From positions 17,501,246 to 17,565,245 of the forward strand of contig CM032119.1 in the NCBI GenBank assembly GCA_018894105.1: a stretch of DNA of 64,000 nucleotides. Reading direction: 5' to 3'. Each line of letters opens with the position of its first letter. The first letter of the stretch is position 1. The notes under the pieces were generated by a model that worked only from the letters and a program-made list of their open reading frames with translations, searched no databases and was not told the origin of the DNA. This DNA comes from Jacaranda mimosifolia (lineage: Eukaryota > Streptophyta > Magnoliopsida > Lamiales > Bignoniaceae). The position numbers were made by a program, and so were the translations under genes. Shown here piece by piece: positions 46,746 through 59,381 of the stretch.

Positions 46746-48549
46746 TGAGCATCAGCTATGCTATGTGAATATCATTTATAATAGAGTTTTTTGCAAATAA
46801 AATACTAGTAGAAGAGTAATGGGGATACAGAAAGATCATTTGAAAATATTATTGATTTGGTGTTAGTTTATATTGGTGTTAATAGTCGCCTATTGCTTAT
46901 ACTAACACTTTGGCCATTAGTAGAGTAGAAAGTCTTACATAACAGGAATTGGAAAATCTTACAAAATGCCGTAGAGAAAGCAACAAATTTGTTATGCTAG
47001 GATGCAAGCATTATGCACCCTAGTGTACCCTCTATAGAATTAGACAGTAGAGGGTGTGCCAGCGCACAACATACCCTGCGCATCATTGCAAGGAAATTAT
47101 CAATTTTGTTGCTTTTTTCACATTGGGTCGCAAAATTTTTGTACCCCAACATAGAGAAAGCTAGAATTTTGCTACTTCTTTCCATGTGACAGTAGAGGGT
47201 GTGCTGGGCGCAACATCTTTGCTCCTTGGCGTGAAAAAAGCATAAATTTTGTTGGTTGTTGGTCCTAAAGGTATTGGAAAACCAAATATATTGATGCTGA
47301 TAAGATTAAAATTGAGAAAAGAGATTTTGAATTAATCAAAGTAACAAAAAAGACCTAGCAAAGAAAGAAATCTTGTCCAATATAAATTGTACTAAATCAA
47401 ACTGGAGGCATTAGAACTCAGCTTGAGAGAACTAGATCCATAGTTGCAACATCATGCAGCCTATGTTAAAAACCCGAGTTTCTCTTCTCAGTTCAATTTG
47501 CTGCTAGTTAGCTTCTATCTATAAGCAATTTTCTAAAAAATATATGGGAGAATTGTTGACTCAATTGTTCATAATTTTTCATGTAACTCTTCTGAATAAA
47601 ACAAAACAAATGATTCCAAGATGGACATTACTCAATTACTTGTATTACTAATTATCGAATGTCTAAAAGTCATTGTTGAGCTAACTCCATTGATCTAATC
47701 CCAGGGTGCATTTGGTTTGATGAAACCCAATATTAGTTCAACCTAATTAAGACTAGAAGCCCATCCCAAAACTCATTTTAGAATATGATTTGTACAAAAT
47801 GCTAAACAGAGGACAAGTGAAGTTGTTATAACTTACAGAGCAAAAAAAATTTAACGAAAGAGGGCCATTATGACCTGCAAAGACAATGAAACAAAACAAG
47901 AATATAGAACACTAGTTAGATCAAATTTATCTTCAATTTGATACAAATTTCTAGAAAATAGAAACAACCCAACAAATTAAGGAAAAGAACTTGTATTGTT
48001 TATGTATCAAAGAGAAAGGACAATTAAATTCAATAATCCTTTTATTTATAGATAAAATAGTCACCATTTCTAGATCTTAATGCACCATTATAATTTACTC
48101 CCCCAGAAGGACTATAATTTAAAATGTTGCCCAAGCACAGGCTACAGGAAGATAGGTAGGTATACACGCCTTTGTATTTTCTTGGTTATCTGAAGATAAA
48201 AAACCTCCATCTAACACCATTAATCTTTTTATTCCCATGTTTTATACATACAACAATCAAACCACAATCCAAATAAAACCAAATATACTTCTCCATTGAT
48301 GATGGCTATCAATATAATTCAATCAAAAGTCATTTTATTTTGAAAAATGAACTTGGCCAAACTCCATCAATATCTAAAATTACTAATTAATCATATATGT
48401 TTGCAATCCATCATTATAAGGTCATTACCTAGGCAAGGACATATAAAAAATAAGATAGATCATTCGACACATCATCTATTCATATCAAGTGCTAAAAAGT
48501 TCGAAGGCAAAAAATTATTTAGGGAAAAAAGTACTATGGTTGCAATTGA
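46746..48549. other. Intergenic, degraded element sequence
   Basis: AT-rich, with repeated GTAGAGGGTGTGC words (47046-47205) and a GGGTGCATTTGGTTTGATG word at 47705 that resembles a PIF/Harbinger terminus. No gene is supported. It may be the 3' flank of the Harbinger-like pseudo-element. Confidence 0.35.
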
Positions 48550-48886
48550 CCACATAGCAATAGATGAACAAATTTGTCCCTTGCCTCTTTGTGAATCCCC
48601 CAAAATGCATTCATGCTACTTTGTCGTGCAATAGCTGATGACAAGTAGTATCTTTCGATCATCTAATGAAAGATTTGGGATGTCAATAAGTACCTCAAAT
48701 AAAGTAGTTCTCAATGACGAGTCTATGTTAGGTTGAGGTGGCGGTGACTGCATCAAATTTTGATTGAGATTTCTAAGGATAGTTTTTGTATCCTACAGTA
48801 AGATCCTCATCATTGATTCAAAGTCGATGGTACTTTGTTCTAGCCTCTTTCACTTGCCCGTGCACGATACTTTGTTCTTAAAAGTT

Positions 48887-51800
48887 TGTAACACCTTAAA
48901 ATTAGGTATTTTTGGAAAATAAGGATTTAGAAAATTTAGATTTTTATTGGTCAGATTTTAGGGTTCAAAAAAAATAATGAAAAGGATTTAACTATAAGAA
49001 TTTTGGAAGTTTTGGGTTTAAATTGCAAATAGGCAAGACTTGATTCGATCACTTTTTAGGAATGTTGCCATGGAATTATTTTGGGTTAAGTAGGTGGAAT
49101 TGAGGCATTAACAACCTTAAGGGCTGAATTGAAGATGTTTAATTTTTGGGAGGACCCAATTGAAGGCTGGAGTAGAGTTTTGGGGGTCATAATCGAATTA
49201 TCAAAAGATGAAAATATGTATATATTCCCCCCCCAGAATTTTCATTTTCCCCCTAACCACCATGTCTTTGTCCTCCAGCCATCTTCTCCGGCGAATTGCG
49301 ACACCTTACAAATTACATATCAAATTGTTCCTCTCCTCATAAAGAACACATTGGTACTATCCTATTCCAAAACTAACCAGTGTAGGCCTGAAATCGAGCT
49401 CAAAGTTTCAACCACGACAGAGCTCGGTGGCGCGTCTTCACCGGCAATGAAAATAGATTTTTGGGTAGTGGGTCTTGTAGCTGTTAGCTCAAGGATATCA
49501 CCAGTAGCATCAATTCTTAGAACGGACCACCGACGGCGACAAAATTGAGCAAATCGATGCGGCACCAAGTTGAAGACCCAGTTGGCTTTTTGGGCAAATT
49601 AAACCTCAATTCAACAGTGAACTTCAAAATTAATTGAAGGGTTTGATTTGTGGAGCTGAGATGCGTTTGTTGGTGGTGTTGTTGGACATCTTCGGCGGTG
49701 GCAGTGCGGCGGCGGTGAAGAGGCAAAATCCTCATCTCGTCGCAATGAATGCATGCACGAAGCCTGATCGTGATTCTAGGACTCCGATAAGAAGATATTG
49801 GGTAAATGGCCAAATTTGAGTTGTAATTGTATGCATGTGTATGTATATATACCTTCAAATTCATGTGATACATTGTACCAACGCAAGAATACGCGACCTA
49901 ATCAAAAAAATTGAGATATCCATGTATACCATAGGCTAAGTGAGTCAAAATTTATATTATTGTGTGATAATCTTGGGATTTATTGAGTTACTAGAAAGAG
50001 AAAAACCCTGATTTTTTTAGATTTGAGATTTAAATGACAATAACTGAATTATTAAGATGATTGAACTATTATTATTGATTTAGAACAATGTTATGAGGTT
50101 AATTATGTATTTAAGGACCATATTTCATTCCATTACTGGAACTGATGAACCCTAAAACTACCGTATTAGCCGACCAGTTGTGATTTTAGATTGCTAATGG
50201 CATAATTGTAATTATTAAGGATTATTAGAGTTGAATGGGGAATTTAACTATGAATATGCTATTCTAGTTAGGTCTTGAAGAAGTGGGCTTGCTGACCAAT
50301 AGATTTCTGATAGTGGATTGTCCCTTTTTTGAGATTACGGAGGTGAGGGTCTGTTAACTTGGCACATCTTATACCTATCGATTTTCTTGATAAACCCCTG
50401 TGAGGGTTGATACTTGACTTTATTATCGCACTCTGTTAATTTTTGCACTCCTATGAGGTTCTAACAATCGGCACTTGCTTTGTATGAGCTTTTTCTATAG
50501 CTATTATTGAACCCGACTAAGTTCTGCTGATCTGATACCTGTCTTGATTTTTGGCATTGTTAATGTTAATTACTGAACCCTGTGAGGTTCCCCAAAACTA
50601 TTGTTTGTATTCTGTATTGCTAGATTACCTGTTATTGTCATGTACTTGTTCCTATCTTGTCTTGTTATCGTTTGCTTTGCCGGCATACCTGTTTGTTCGT
50701 ATATGGCCATGATGGCTTAATCGTACTTGTTAATCGTTATGGTATTTCCTTGTCGACATTTCTGTACATCTTGATTGATATTGATCGTATGTCTGTGATA
50801 TGCTAGGGATACTCCTAGATATCTACCATTTGTCTGTGATACGCTAAGGATACTCCTAGGTATTGTCCATCCATCTGTGATATGCTAAGGATATTCCTAG
50901 GTATCAATATGCTAGGGATACTCCTAGGTTTCATCCGTCTGTCAGTGTATGCTGGGGATACTCCTAGGTATCTACCATCTGTCTGTGATATGCTAGGGAT
51001 ACTCTTAGGTATCGATATGCTAGGGATACTCCTAGGTATCTACCATTTGTCTGTGATACGCTAAGGATACTCCTAGGTATTGTCCATCCGTCTGTGATAT
51101 GCTAGGGATATTCCTAGGTATCATCTGTCTATCAGTAATATGCTAGGGATACTCCTAGGTATCATCAGTCTATTAGTGATATGCTAGGGATACTCCTAGG
51201 TATCTACCGTCTTTCAGTGATATGCTAGGGATACTCCTAGGCATCTTTTGTGCATCAAGCTGTCACGCTTGGACATGACTGAGTGATCGAAATAAGAATT
51301 GTTCTAATATGCATGTCAAATTAGTTACGGGCTTGTTTATTCTGACCGTATCTGATCGTTTGTACATTGTTCATGGATCGATAAGGAATGAGAGATTCCT
51401 ATCTGCTCAAACTATTATTTGTATCTAATATTGTTCTTGTTCTAAATGTTAAATTATGATTTGTTGAGTTGATTCGTCCTCAACAGATCCCCATTGCTTA
51501 TGATTACAATTATCCCTCACTAAGTCCTTTGGACTTACCCCCCGTTTGTCTTTGATTTTCTCAGACAGGTTTAAGTGATGAACTGGAATCCCATGCTTGG
51601 ATGGGCAAACACATTTTGTAATAGAAAACGATTGTATATGCTTATGGGTTCTTTTGGGACATTTTGTATGCCCTAGAGACATTGTGATATGAATGTTGAT
51701 GTTAATGACTTAAGGCATGTAATTGTTAAATGTAAGAAAAGTGAATCATGGTATGTACTTGATGGTTTGTTTAGTTAGTTAAGTTTGAAATTTCCACTGC

Positions 51801-51914
51801 TTTGATAAGTTAAGTTTGAAATCTTTTGGGGCTATTGATTGAATTGTAGGTTCAATCTAAGATTGAACTGAGTGGCACCTCGGCTTAGGTGCTATCCTGA
51901 GTGGAGGTGCTACA
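48887..51914 (+). mobile_element. Solo LTR B (same family as A), 3,028 bp
   Basis: Begins TGTAACACC and ends GGTGCTACA, with a perfect 5-bp TSD AAGTT (48882-48886 and 51915-51919). It is inverted relative to LTR A, so the two are separate insertions and not the two ends of one element. It interrupts the Myb/SANT-like pseudogene. Confidence 0.93.
50799..51245 (+). repeat. Minisatellite in LTR B, about 12 copies
   Basis: ATGCTAGGGATACTCCTAGG (with one-base variants) recurs about 12 times. Spacers such as TATCTACCATCTGTCTGTGA give units of about 25-45 bp. The core contains an imperfect palindrome (CTAGGGATACTCCTAG). LTR A lacks this array. Confidence 0.9.
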
Positions 51915-52984
51915 AAGTTGATCCAGATGGTGGAATGATGAACATTGCATCATTTTCAACAATGCTTTCTGCATTAAGACCTGCAACAGGATCTACATTT
52001 TTTTTGCCTGCTTCTCTTTATCTTGGCAAGAGATTTATGCAATAACTCTTAAATAAAGATCACCAACATCAATGAATTATTTCCCAATTGCCCAATCATT
52101 TCCAAATAACTCTACCTAGCTGTTGTACCACGATTGTAGTTTCCCTCTAAGCTTGGTTGCATCATGGTGTACCTAGTTAGATAACGCCAAATAGCACCAA
52201 ATTAAACTTGAAATATTAAAAAACTTGATTGCAAATGATAGCAAAGGAAAAGTGAGATACTTACCATTATGTATACATATCAAACTTTTTGAATCCACAA
52301 TTATCATATGCATTGTTGGATATAGTAGCTCCACCATCTCTATTAGACCCAAGTATGCCTCTCCAATGACCATACATCATTTTCCGCACTTGCAAATTTG
52401 ATTTTATATGGTTCAAGAGGATGCCACTTTTTGGAAACTTGTTTGCCATCATAGACTCCAATCTAACCATGTAGCTGACCTTCAATGATCCGTCACAATG
52501 TCACCCCCTACTCACAAGGTCATCAACGCAATGATAAGAGCCCCTTGCTCTTCGTATATTTCAAAACAACATAGTGTAGAGGTTGTTTTAGTTGATTTAT
52601 ATGTGCTCAGAGAAGAGCATCCGAATTGTGCCATAACTTCCAACATTAAAAGAAGGTAGATTATAAATATAACAATTAACATAAAAATAAGATCATAAAA
52701 ATAATAATATAATTAGTTTAAAAAAACAACAAATAAAATATTTCTGAACATATACACTATTCTAACTTGAGTAAATTCCAAGTAGTTTACATACATTAAT
52801 TAGCCAACATTATATCATACCATTAAGCGTTCATCAAGCGATAGTTTTCAAACATAATATCAAGTATTACAATCCAAGGTAGTAATAGAAGTGTTTAATA
52901 GGAAAAAAATAAACATTTATCCTCTAATCAATCAATAATACAACCTAGTCAATGCTTCATTAACTTAAATTGATGTTTTTCCTA

Positions 52985-54960
52985 ATGGAAGGATACCAAG
53001 ATGTTGGATGGGTTGCTCTCCATGAACATGTTGGTAGATAGGATATTGTGCCAATTATTCCATTCTATTGAGCTCTCAATTGTTTCAATGTAATTGGAAT
53101 CTATTTGATCTAGATGATCATTTGAGACCATCCAATAAATTCTCTTTGAATGGATCCACATGTAACTATGTATACATAAAATTGTGTAAGAGTGCACATA
53201 CTAAGATTATCACATTCTGTCTTTTGATAGAATAGAATGTAGTGCTCCTTATAATAGCCCATCGATTCTTCAAAACACTAGGAGCTTTCTCGATAAATTG
53301 TGCACCCTAGCATGCTTCATGTTGAAATACTCGCAAAGGTTTTGAGGTGCTAAAACTCCATCTTGCTAGTCATCAAGATGGTACCTGGTGTCCTGATAAG
53401 GAGTTAAAAAAACATCACAATTGGTATAGCTGGCACCATAAAGGTAGACATGGAAAAATTCAACCCATACCCGCGGGTACCAAAAAAAATACGGGTAATG
53501 GGCCTTGTATCTCTTACCCAAAAAATTGCGGGTAATTTTACCCGCACCCAAATTTACCCGCCATCTTTTGGCGCAACCCGCGGGTACCCGTGGGTAACCA
53601 GTAAATTTTTTTTTTATATATATATATATATTATTATATATAAATATATATTATATATTTATATAAATATTTTTAATCTAAATATTAATTTTTGATTTCA
53701 TAAATTAAAAATCTATAGCAAATTAAATTAAATTATATCCTAAAATCACTTGTTGTGCATATTTCTATGGATGCAACATCTTTTTCCACAAGAACAACAA
53801 TGTTTGATTGATATTTAAATTTTCAATTCAAAAAACTTTTGGCATGTAATGGAATTTAAGTTTGAACTTTTGAATGTGATGTACTTTAAATTTGGTAGAT
53901 TTTAAATACTTAAGATATAAGTTTTAGACTACAATATTATTATTATGCTTTAGGTATTTGTTCAATTTAATGTTTGAAATTTGTAGTCTTTTTTTTTGTA
54001 GTTTTATTTATTTAACATTTGAGTAACATCAAGTTTACCTTTAAATATTATAAAAAATAATAATAATAATAATAAAATTAAAAAAAAATTACGGGTACCT
54101 GCGGGTTACCCGTTACCCATCCTCATGGGTAATGGATCCCCTATCATTGGGTTACCCATGGGTACCAAATCGCCAGGTCTACATAAAGGTTATATTTCCC
54201 TAAGCAAAAAAAGTTGGCGCTATGTAGTATACATTATAAAGGTAAAATAATTTAAACGACATAATCACATACCTACAGGTATTTTTTAGCCTATGTTGTT
54301 CGTTTATTGCGTTGAGTAAAACCTTACTATCTACAACTAAACCTTTCCATCCAATAAGCAAAGAGAAAAAATTCATATCACAGTTGCAAATTCAAAGAAT
54401 GTTCATTGATACTTCCCCCTTCCTATTCCTATACCGAGTTTGTTCATTTGATGCTACATGAACTTTGATATAGCACGTCAAGAGCTCCAAGATAAATCTG
54501 CATCATAAATATTATCATAGTAAAGTTGATATATTTCGTATTAAATCTAATACAAACAAATAGAGTAATAATTATAATATTTAGGTAAATGTACCTTAAA
54601 GTAGCTCCACGCCCCATGCGTACCATCATCATCATGGGTTGAGACTCCACAAGCAGCTGTGGACTAATATTTATAATTGCTTTTAAACATTTTTTGAAGT
54701 ACATGCTAACAGTTTGACTAGATCTTTTGAAATTGTGCTTCACAATCAAATTCTTCTTATGATGGGCAAGAATTAATAAGAGCATGACTGCTTTTTCTGA
54801 ATGCTTACAATTTTTCATATTGTAAGCCCTTATGTGTTCAAGTAGTTAGTGAAGTTTACAAAATAAATTTCTATTCATCCGCAGATTGTCCAAACAAGCT
54901 TGATCTTTTAGTTCTGTAATTTCTTGTAAGTGTTTAAGTTGGTTGGGCATTTTGGAAATA
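52985..54960 (-). pseudogene. PIF/Harbinger transposase (DDE_Tnp_4), broken by a hAT element
   Basis: Minus-strand exon 1 (about 54960-54595) reads ACLDNLRMNRNLFCKLH, then EKAVMLLLILAHHKKNLIVK and RSSQTVSMYFKKCLKAIINI. It ends WSYFK at donor AAG|GTACAT. After a 97-bp intron (54594-54498), exon 2 gives YLGALDV (first catalytic Asp) and, in a shifted frame, YIKVHVASNEQTRYRNRKGE and VVDSKVLLNAI. A second intron (donor TAG|GTATGT, acceptor TTTGCTTAG) leads to KYNLYGASYTNCDVFLTPYQ, EYFNMKHARVHNL (Glu region), KNRWAII and LLHNFMYT, ending near 52985 with YIETIESSIEWNNW. The usual VDAGYTN is YGASYTN, so the second catalytic Asp is lost. Frameshifts and stops confirm a pseudogene. Confidence 0.9.
53445..54181. 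mobile_element. Non-autonomous hAT-type element, 737 bp
   Basis: The ends are TAGACATGG and CCAGGTCTA, with inner GGGTACC-rich inverted zones (CCCGCGGGTACC; GGTTACCCATGGGTACC). A perfect 8-bp TSD CATAAAGG lies on both sides (53437-53444 and 54182-54189). The interior is an AT microsatellite and AT-rich filler without ORF. It was inserted in the third exon of the Harbinger transposase pseudogene. Confidence 0.95.
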
Positions 54961-55540
54961 ATGGTCCATCTCCTAGGAAGTCTACTTCATGTACGACCTC
55001 GTCTTCCAATTTGTGACTAGAACGCATGGAAAAGCAAGCACATACAAAAAATTGTTCAGAGCATTATGCATGAATCCATAACAATATACACATTTTAATA
55101 TTCTAATCCAAGTGAATTTTCCACGGACAATCCTCAAACCATGCCAATTTAAAGTGATCAAATAGGAAAATAACAAGTTGTCATATATTAGATGATTATA
55201 TTACTAGTCATTCAATTGATCATAATCCTTCAGAGTAATATAATCATAGTAATTATGAAAAATTTCAAATTACACTACTAATAATTTAATTGATTAGATA
55301 AAAAAATGTTTAGGATTTAGTTAAGTAAGCCCTTCAATAATAAATGTATAGCTAAAATTTCAATATTTTATTGGAAACTTTTTGGTGCTTATAGAAAGAA
55401 TTTTTTGTATGCCCAATTTTCTCTCTTTTATTTCCTAATTTTTGCATATCTCAACAAATCCCTCTTTTTCTGATTTAGCAAAAACTTCCCCCGATTAATT
55501 GTTTCCCTCTATCCCCAAACTTCACTGTTATCTCCAGTAG
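54961..55540. other. Intergenic, nothing recognised
   Basis: AT-rich gap between the Harbinger transposase start and the LINE ORF1. I found no clear Harbinger terminal repeat with a TAA/TTA duplication here. Confidence 0.4.
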
Positions 55541-57180
55541 TTGACTAGAGCTTCCTCAACTATGTCATCTACTCCCTTACTATGTTCCTCCCCAAAGTCA
55601 TATTTTCTTCCCTGTTCTCACCCTCTCTCCAACCCCCCACCAAACCTTTATCCTGTTTCATCACCCTCTCTTATGGCGGTGCTTGGAGGCCAAAATGAGT
55701 TTCCCCAGGTTTGTCCCTCCAGTCCGTCATCTTCCCCTTCTATCCCTCTACGAGCGTCTGCTCACATTTCATTTCATGATGCTATTTGATGTGACTAGTC
55801 AGACTCATTGTCCTTTGCTTCTAAAAACCTATCTATTTTCTTGAATCATCTAGTCCTAGGGCTAGCTCCATTTCCTATGTGGATGGGAAAATTTCCATCT
55901 CTTTCTCCATGGCTAAAATTTCAAAGTTAACAAAGTCATTCAATATACCCTAATCGAGAAATTTACATTTAGGCTTCCCAAATACCAATCTATTGTTAAG
56001 ACGCTAGAAATGCTAAATTTAATGGGAGGTTTTTTCATTCAATTTCTCAATCTAAAGCATATTCTTCTTATACTTAGTAAAACAGAAAATTCCTCTTCAG
56101 ATTGCAAACATCTAGGGCATGATGTTCAAGCTTGTTATATCAGTGGAAATGCCTCAAGATCATCCCAAAGAAGAGTGTTTGAGAGGCAAAAGGAATCTAA
56201 TAAAGAAAAGAAAGGGAAATAGCCATCTTCAGTGGTGAGAAAGAATGTTGCTAGGCCAGTGGAGTGTCTCAAGCCGAGAATGGGAGGATTCCTTCAATTT
56301 GAAATCCAGATGAGGTGAGCAATGCTTTTGCTATCTTAGTGGAGTGTGAAAATAATGGTAGTTTGGCTGAATTGCTTAATGAAGGCCCTCTTTGCAATGA
56401 TTCTATTTCTGATAATTTTGATGCTATGCATATGGAATCTATTTCTGAAAATGTGAATTCTGAACATGTCAATTTAGTTGCATTGAGTAATGTTGTAGGG
56501 AATTGTGAGGATAATAACATTTTGGTTGAATTATGAGAAAAAGGGCCTAGATTGTAATGTTTCTATCTCTAATAACGTTGAAAATATTCATATGAAATAT
56601 GCGTTTTTAAAATTTGCTCTTGAAAATTCCTTTTTTAGGAAAATAGATGTTAGTTCTGGATTTATAGATTTTGGTCTTTCATTGAGTGGATTGAAAAGAT
56701 GCTTCTTATGCTGAAAATATGGACTCTAAGTTAGCTCAGGTAGATACATTTTGGGTCTGTGTTGGTGACTGATACACTTGATAACATAGCGTGGAATATG
56801 ATGGGAATTCTAGTGAGTTTGAGAATGATATGGTGTAGATGTATCAGATGTCTGTAGGATTCTAAGTCTTGTTATATCATAAATAACTATATGGCTTTGA
56901 ATGGTGTTAGAATGGCATCTGTTGAGAATGCTACCATGTTGGATTATTTTGCCATTGCTAGGCATAATCTATAGAATCTGCTGATATCTGATCAAAGGAA
57001 TCTATGGATCTCAACACATTTGAGAATGGCACCTGCAGGGTTGCTGATTGTAATGAATGTAAAACTAAAGAGTTCTCAAATCCAAACTTTTAATCCAACT
57101 AGTCCCCAGAAGCCTTTGCCAAGCACAAAATATTAGCCTTCCCAATTTAAAAAAAGAGACAGAAAAACCAACCTTCTTCT
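55541..57180 (+). pseudogene. L1-type LINE ORF1 remnant
   Basis: Broken frames show SFASKNLSIFLNHLVLGLAP then a WMGKFPS/ISFSMAKISKLTKSFN-like start and LEMLNLMGGFFIQFLNLKHI. After a deletion they reach the zinc-knuckle segment CKHLGHDVQACYISGN at about 56104-56151. This order (DUF4283-like domain, then CCHC knuckle of the form CX2H..H..C) is that of ORF1 in plant L1 LINEs. Stops follow through 56.3-57.1 kb in a Ser/Asn-rich tail. It is not functional. Confidence 0.7.
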
Positions 57181-57213
57181 TGCCTTAAAACTAGTAAAAA
57201 ACTATCATAATAA

Positions 57214-59381
57214 TGTTGGAATAGTGCTCTGCAAGCAATTAGATTAGCGGGTATTGCTACTCCATTTGTGATACAATTTTGATTGAATGATATTCAATAA
57301 AATGACCATCTTCATCTTATGCAATTTATTTTTCACATGCATTTAGTTAAAGCCCTTAAATCATACAGGACTATGGGACTTGGTCACGCGTATGATGGTG
57401 ATCATGAAACAAGTCTCTATGGTCATGATTTTAAATATTCTAAATCGTAAAGGGTATCTAAGACTCTGATAGATTTGTACTAACAATACATATTCCAAGG
57501 AGTTGGATATTGCCCCATTTCATGGGCAATCCATGTAAGACATGGATGTATGTTAGTGGGCGCCTATTAGAGAATAAGTTCACTGAAGACTTGCTTAGAG
57601 AATCCACAAGCTAGTCGGAGTGGCTTGTTGGTAGTGGAAAATTCTCTGGCTTACAATAGTGCATATAATTAATCCTTTAACTGAAGGATCCATCGTAATC
57701 TTGCATTTAGGTTCTTGTGCTTTGATTTTGTCCCGACCATGTACAGGTCGCCCGGGACTTAGGTTTAGCTCAAACTACCTAAGTATTGAGGTTGGTGAGT
57801 TCCAAGATGGGATCAGTTTCACTTGTTGTGAAGAACAAATTGATATCCTGTGTATTCTAAGATGATCAGTTCTAAGGAATCTTTATGCAAGATAGTATGG
57901 TAATTTGAAAAAGGATTTTTCCAAAAATAAGGTCATAAATGGGAATCGAACATCAAGAATAGATACATAGTCATTGAGGCTATTAGGGAACCGACAAATA
58001 TCTTGCCTTAGTCCTCTTTTAGGAGATAGAAAATGAAACGACCGTATTTGCATGGTAATCGTGAGCGAAGTAGATTCACCCAAGATTAATTTATCCAATT
58101 GGTTGGGCTCCATTGGCTTGTGCTAGACATCGACTATGGAGATTAAGTACTCTTCAATTAACAGAGATTAATTGAAAGAGTGATTAGTTCAAAAGAGTTT
58201 AGACTAATTGGAATATTTGATATTTACTAAATCAAAATGTGTTGTAAGTCCATGTCTAATTAATTGGTGAACCGAAAGGGTCACACACAAAAGCCTTGAG
58301 CACTCTAATTGGAATTGGAGAAATTATCTGAAGAGTTAGATAATTAAAGTGGGCAAGTTTGGAAGAGACTAAGCTGACTAATTGCGAGTTGGTCACAATG
58401 GCTTGATTAATTTAAAGTGTCAAAATTAATCAAATAATTTAAGGAGTTAACTTAGACCGATTAAATTAAAGTGTTAATTCAATTGGAGCCATGTGATAAT
58501 TTAATTAGTCCAGTCAACTTAAGGAGTTAAGTTGATTTTTTAATTAAATCAACGGGTTAATTTAATTAATTGGATAATCTAATTTTGGAGGAAAAATTAA
58601 AACGGAAGAGTCCATTTAAATATTAGGTGGTATTTTAATTTTTAATTAAAATTAGATTTTAATTAGTGGAAATTAATTTTTAACTAAGCATGCAAGTTGG
58701 CAAGGTGAGAAAGGTGTGAAGGATGCATGTAGAGACATCCATCACACCTACCCTCTCACACCATTCATGATGGCCGCCACATCTCTCTATTTTCCTCCCA
58801 AAATTCTCTCTATTAGTTGAGATCAACAACTACTCTACTAGATTCTTTTGACAATTCCCTCTCTTGCAAACTTCCTCACCTTTTCTCCATCGCATTCCTC
58901 CTTCATCTTCATTCTATTTCTAGCATTAGATTGAGGATATAGAGTGTCTTAAGGTGTGTGGATACTTTTAGAGACACCACATTTGGAGTGTTAATTGTTG
59001 GTGAACAAGGAAAATCACTTGAAGAAGAGTTCTTCAAGAGGTGATTCAAGGAGATCCAATCGGCGGTCTTGGTCCATTTGGGGGCGGATTTTTGCTGCTA
59101 TAAAGTCATGGTTTGGGTGACTTTTGGAGGCCAAACGCTGCTTCACTTGAAGGCCAAGGAGTGGGAAGAAGAGTCCAAGTAAAGAAGAGAGGGAGATCTT
59201 TACTAGAGGATTTTTTTGGAGGATCTTCAAGATGATTTTGTAAAAATCAACCAAGGTACTTCTTCTTCACCTTAAATCCATAATTATGGAATAATCTAGA
59301 TCCTTAGATGTAGTATTTGAAGTTACTTTTGAAGTTTTAATTTCCTATGGTGAATCGATTATTACCTTACTACAACCTTCA
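57214..59381 (+). mobile_element. Copia LTR (same family as 32-41 kb) inserted in the LINE
   Basis: Begins TGTTGGAATAGTGCTC. It follows the same order of landmarks as copia LTRs 1-3: GGACTTGGTCACGC, GGTTGGATATTGCCCC-like, AAGATGGGATC, the GAGTTAA-rich block at 58370-58570, and a TCTCTATTTTCC region. It ends about ACAACCTTCA (59381). A GATACTTTTGAGG that could be a worn primer-binding site follows. The right TSD was not identified. Confidence 0.7.

Larger units (their letters stand above)
48550..52565 (-). pseudogene. Myb/SANT-like (Harbinger ORF1-type) protein, broken by solo LTR B
   Basis: Read on the minus strand. The segment 52565-52255 gives YEEQGALIIALMTL, then SLKVSYMVRLESMMANKFPK, LNHIKSNLQVRKMMYGHWRG. 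This is the trihelix-like Myb/SANT-like domain (PF12776) of plant PIF/Harbinger ORF1 and L10-interacting MYB proteins. The segment 51990-51915 gives ESIVENDAMFIIPPSGST. LTR B then interrupts. The frame resumes at 48886 with RLEQSTIDFESMMRILL, later NLNQNLMQSPPPQPNIDSSL and FEVLIDIPNLSLDDRKILL, like the family's C-terminal L..L..L..D.R motif. Several in-frame stops are present. In PIF elements this protein works with the transposase in transposition; here both are dead. Confidence 0.7.

Noticed and set aside
47705..47724. GGGTGCATTTGGTTTGATG as the Harbinger terminal repeat
   Set aside because: It resembles PIF termini, but no TTA/TAA duplication or inverse copy near 55 kb was found.
43699..51914. 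Solo LTRs A and B as the two ends of one long element
   Set aside because: They are in opposite orientation and each has its own perfect, different TSD.
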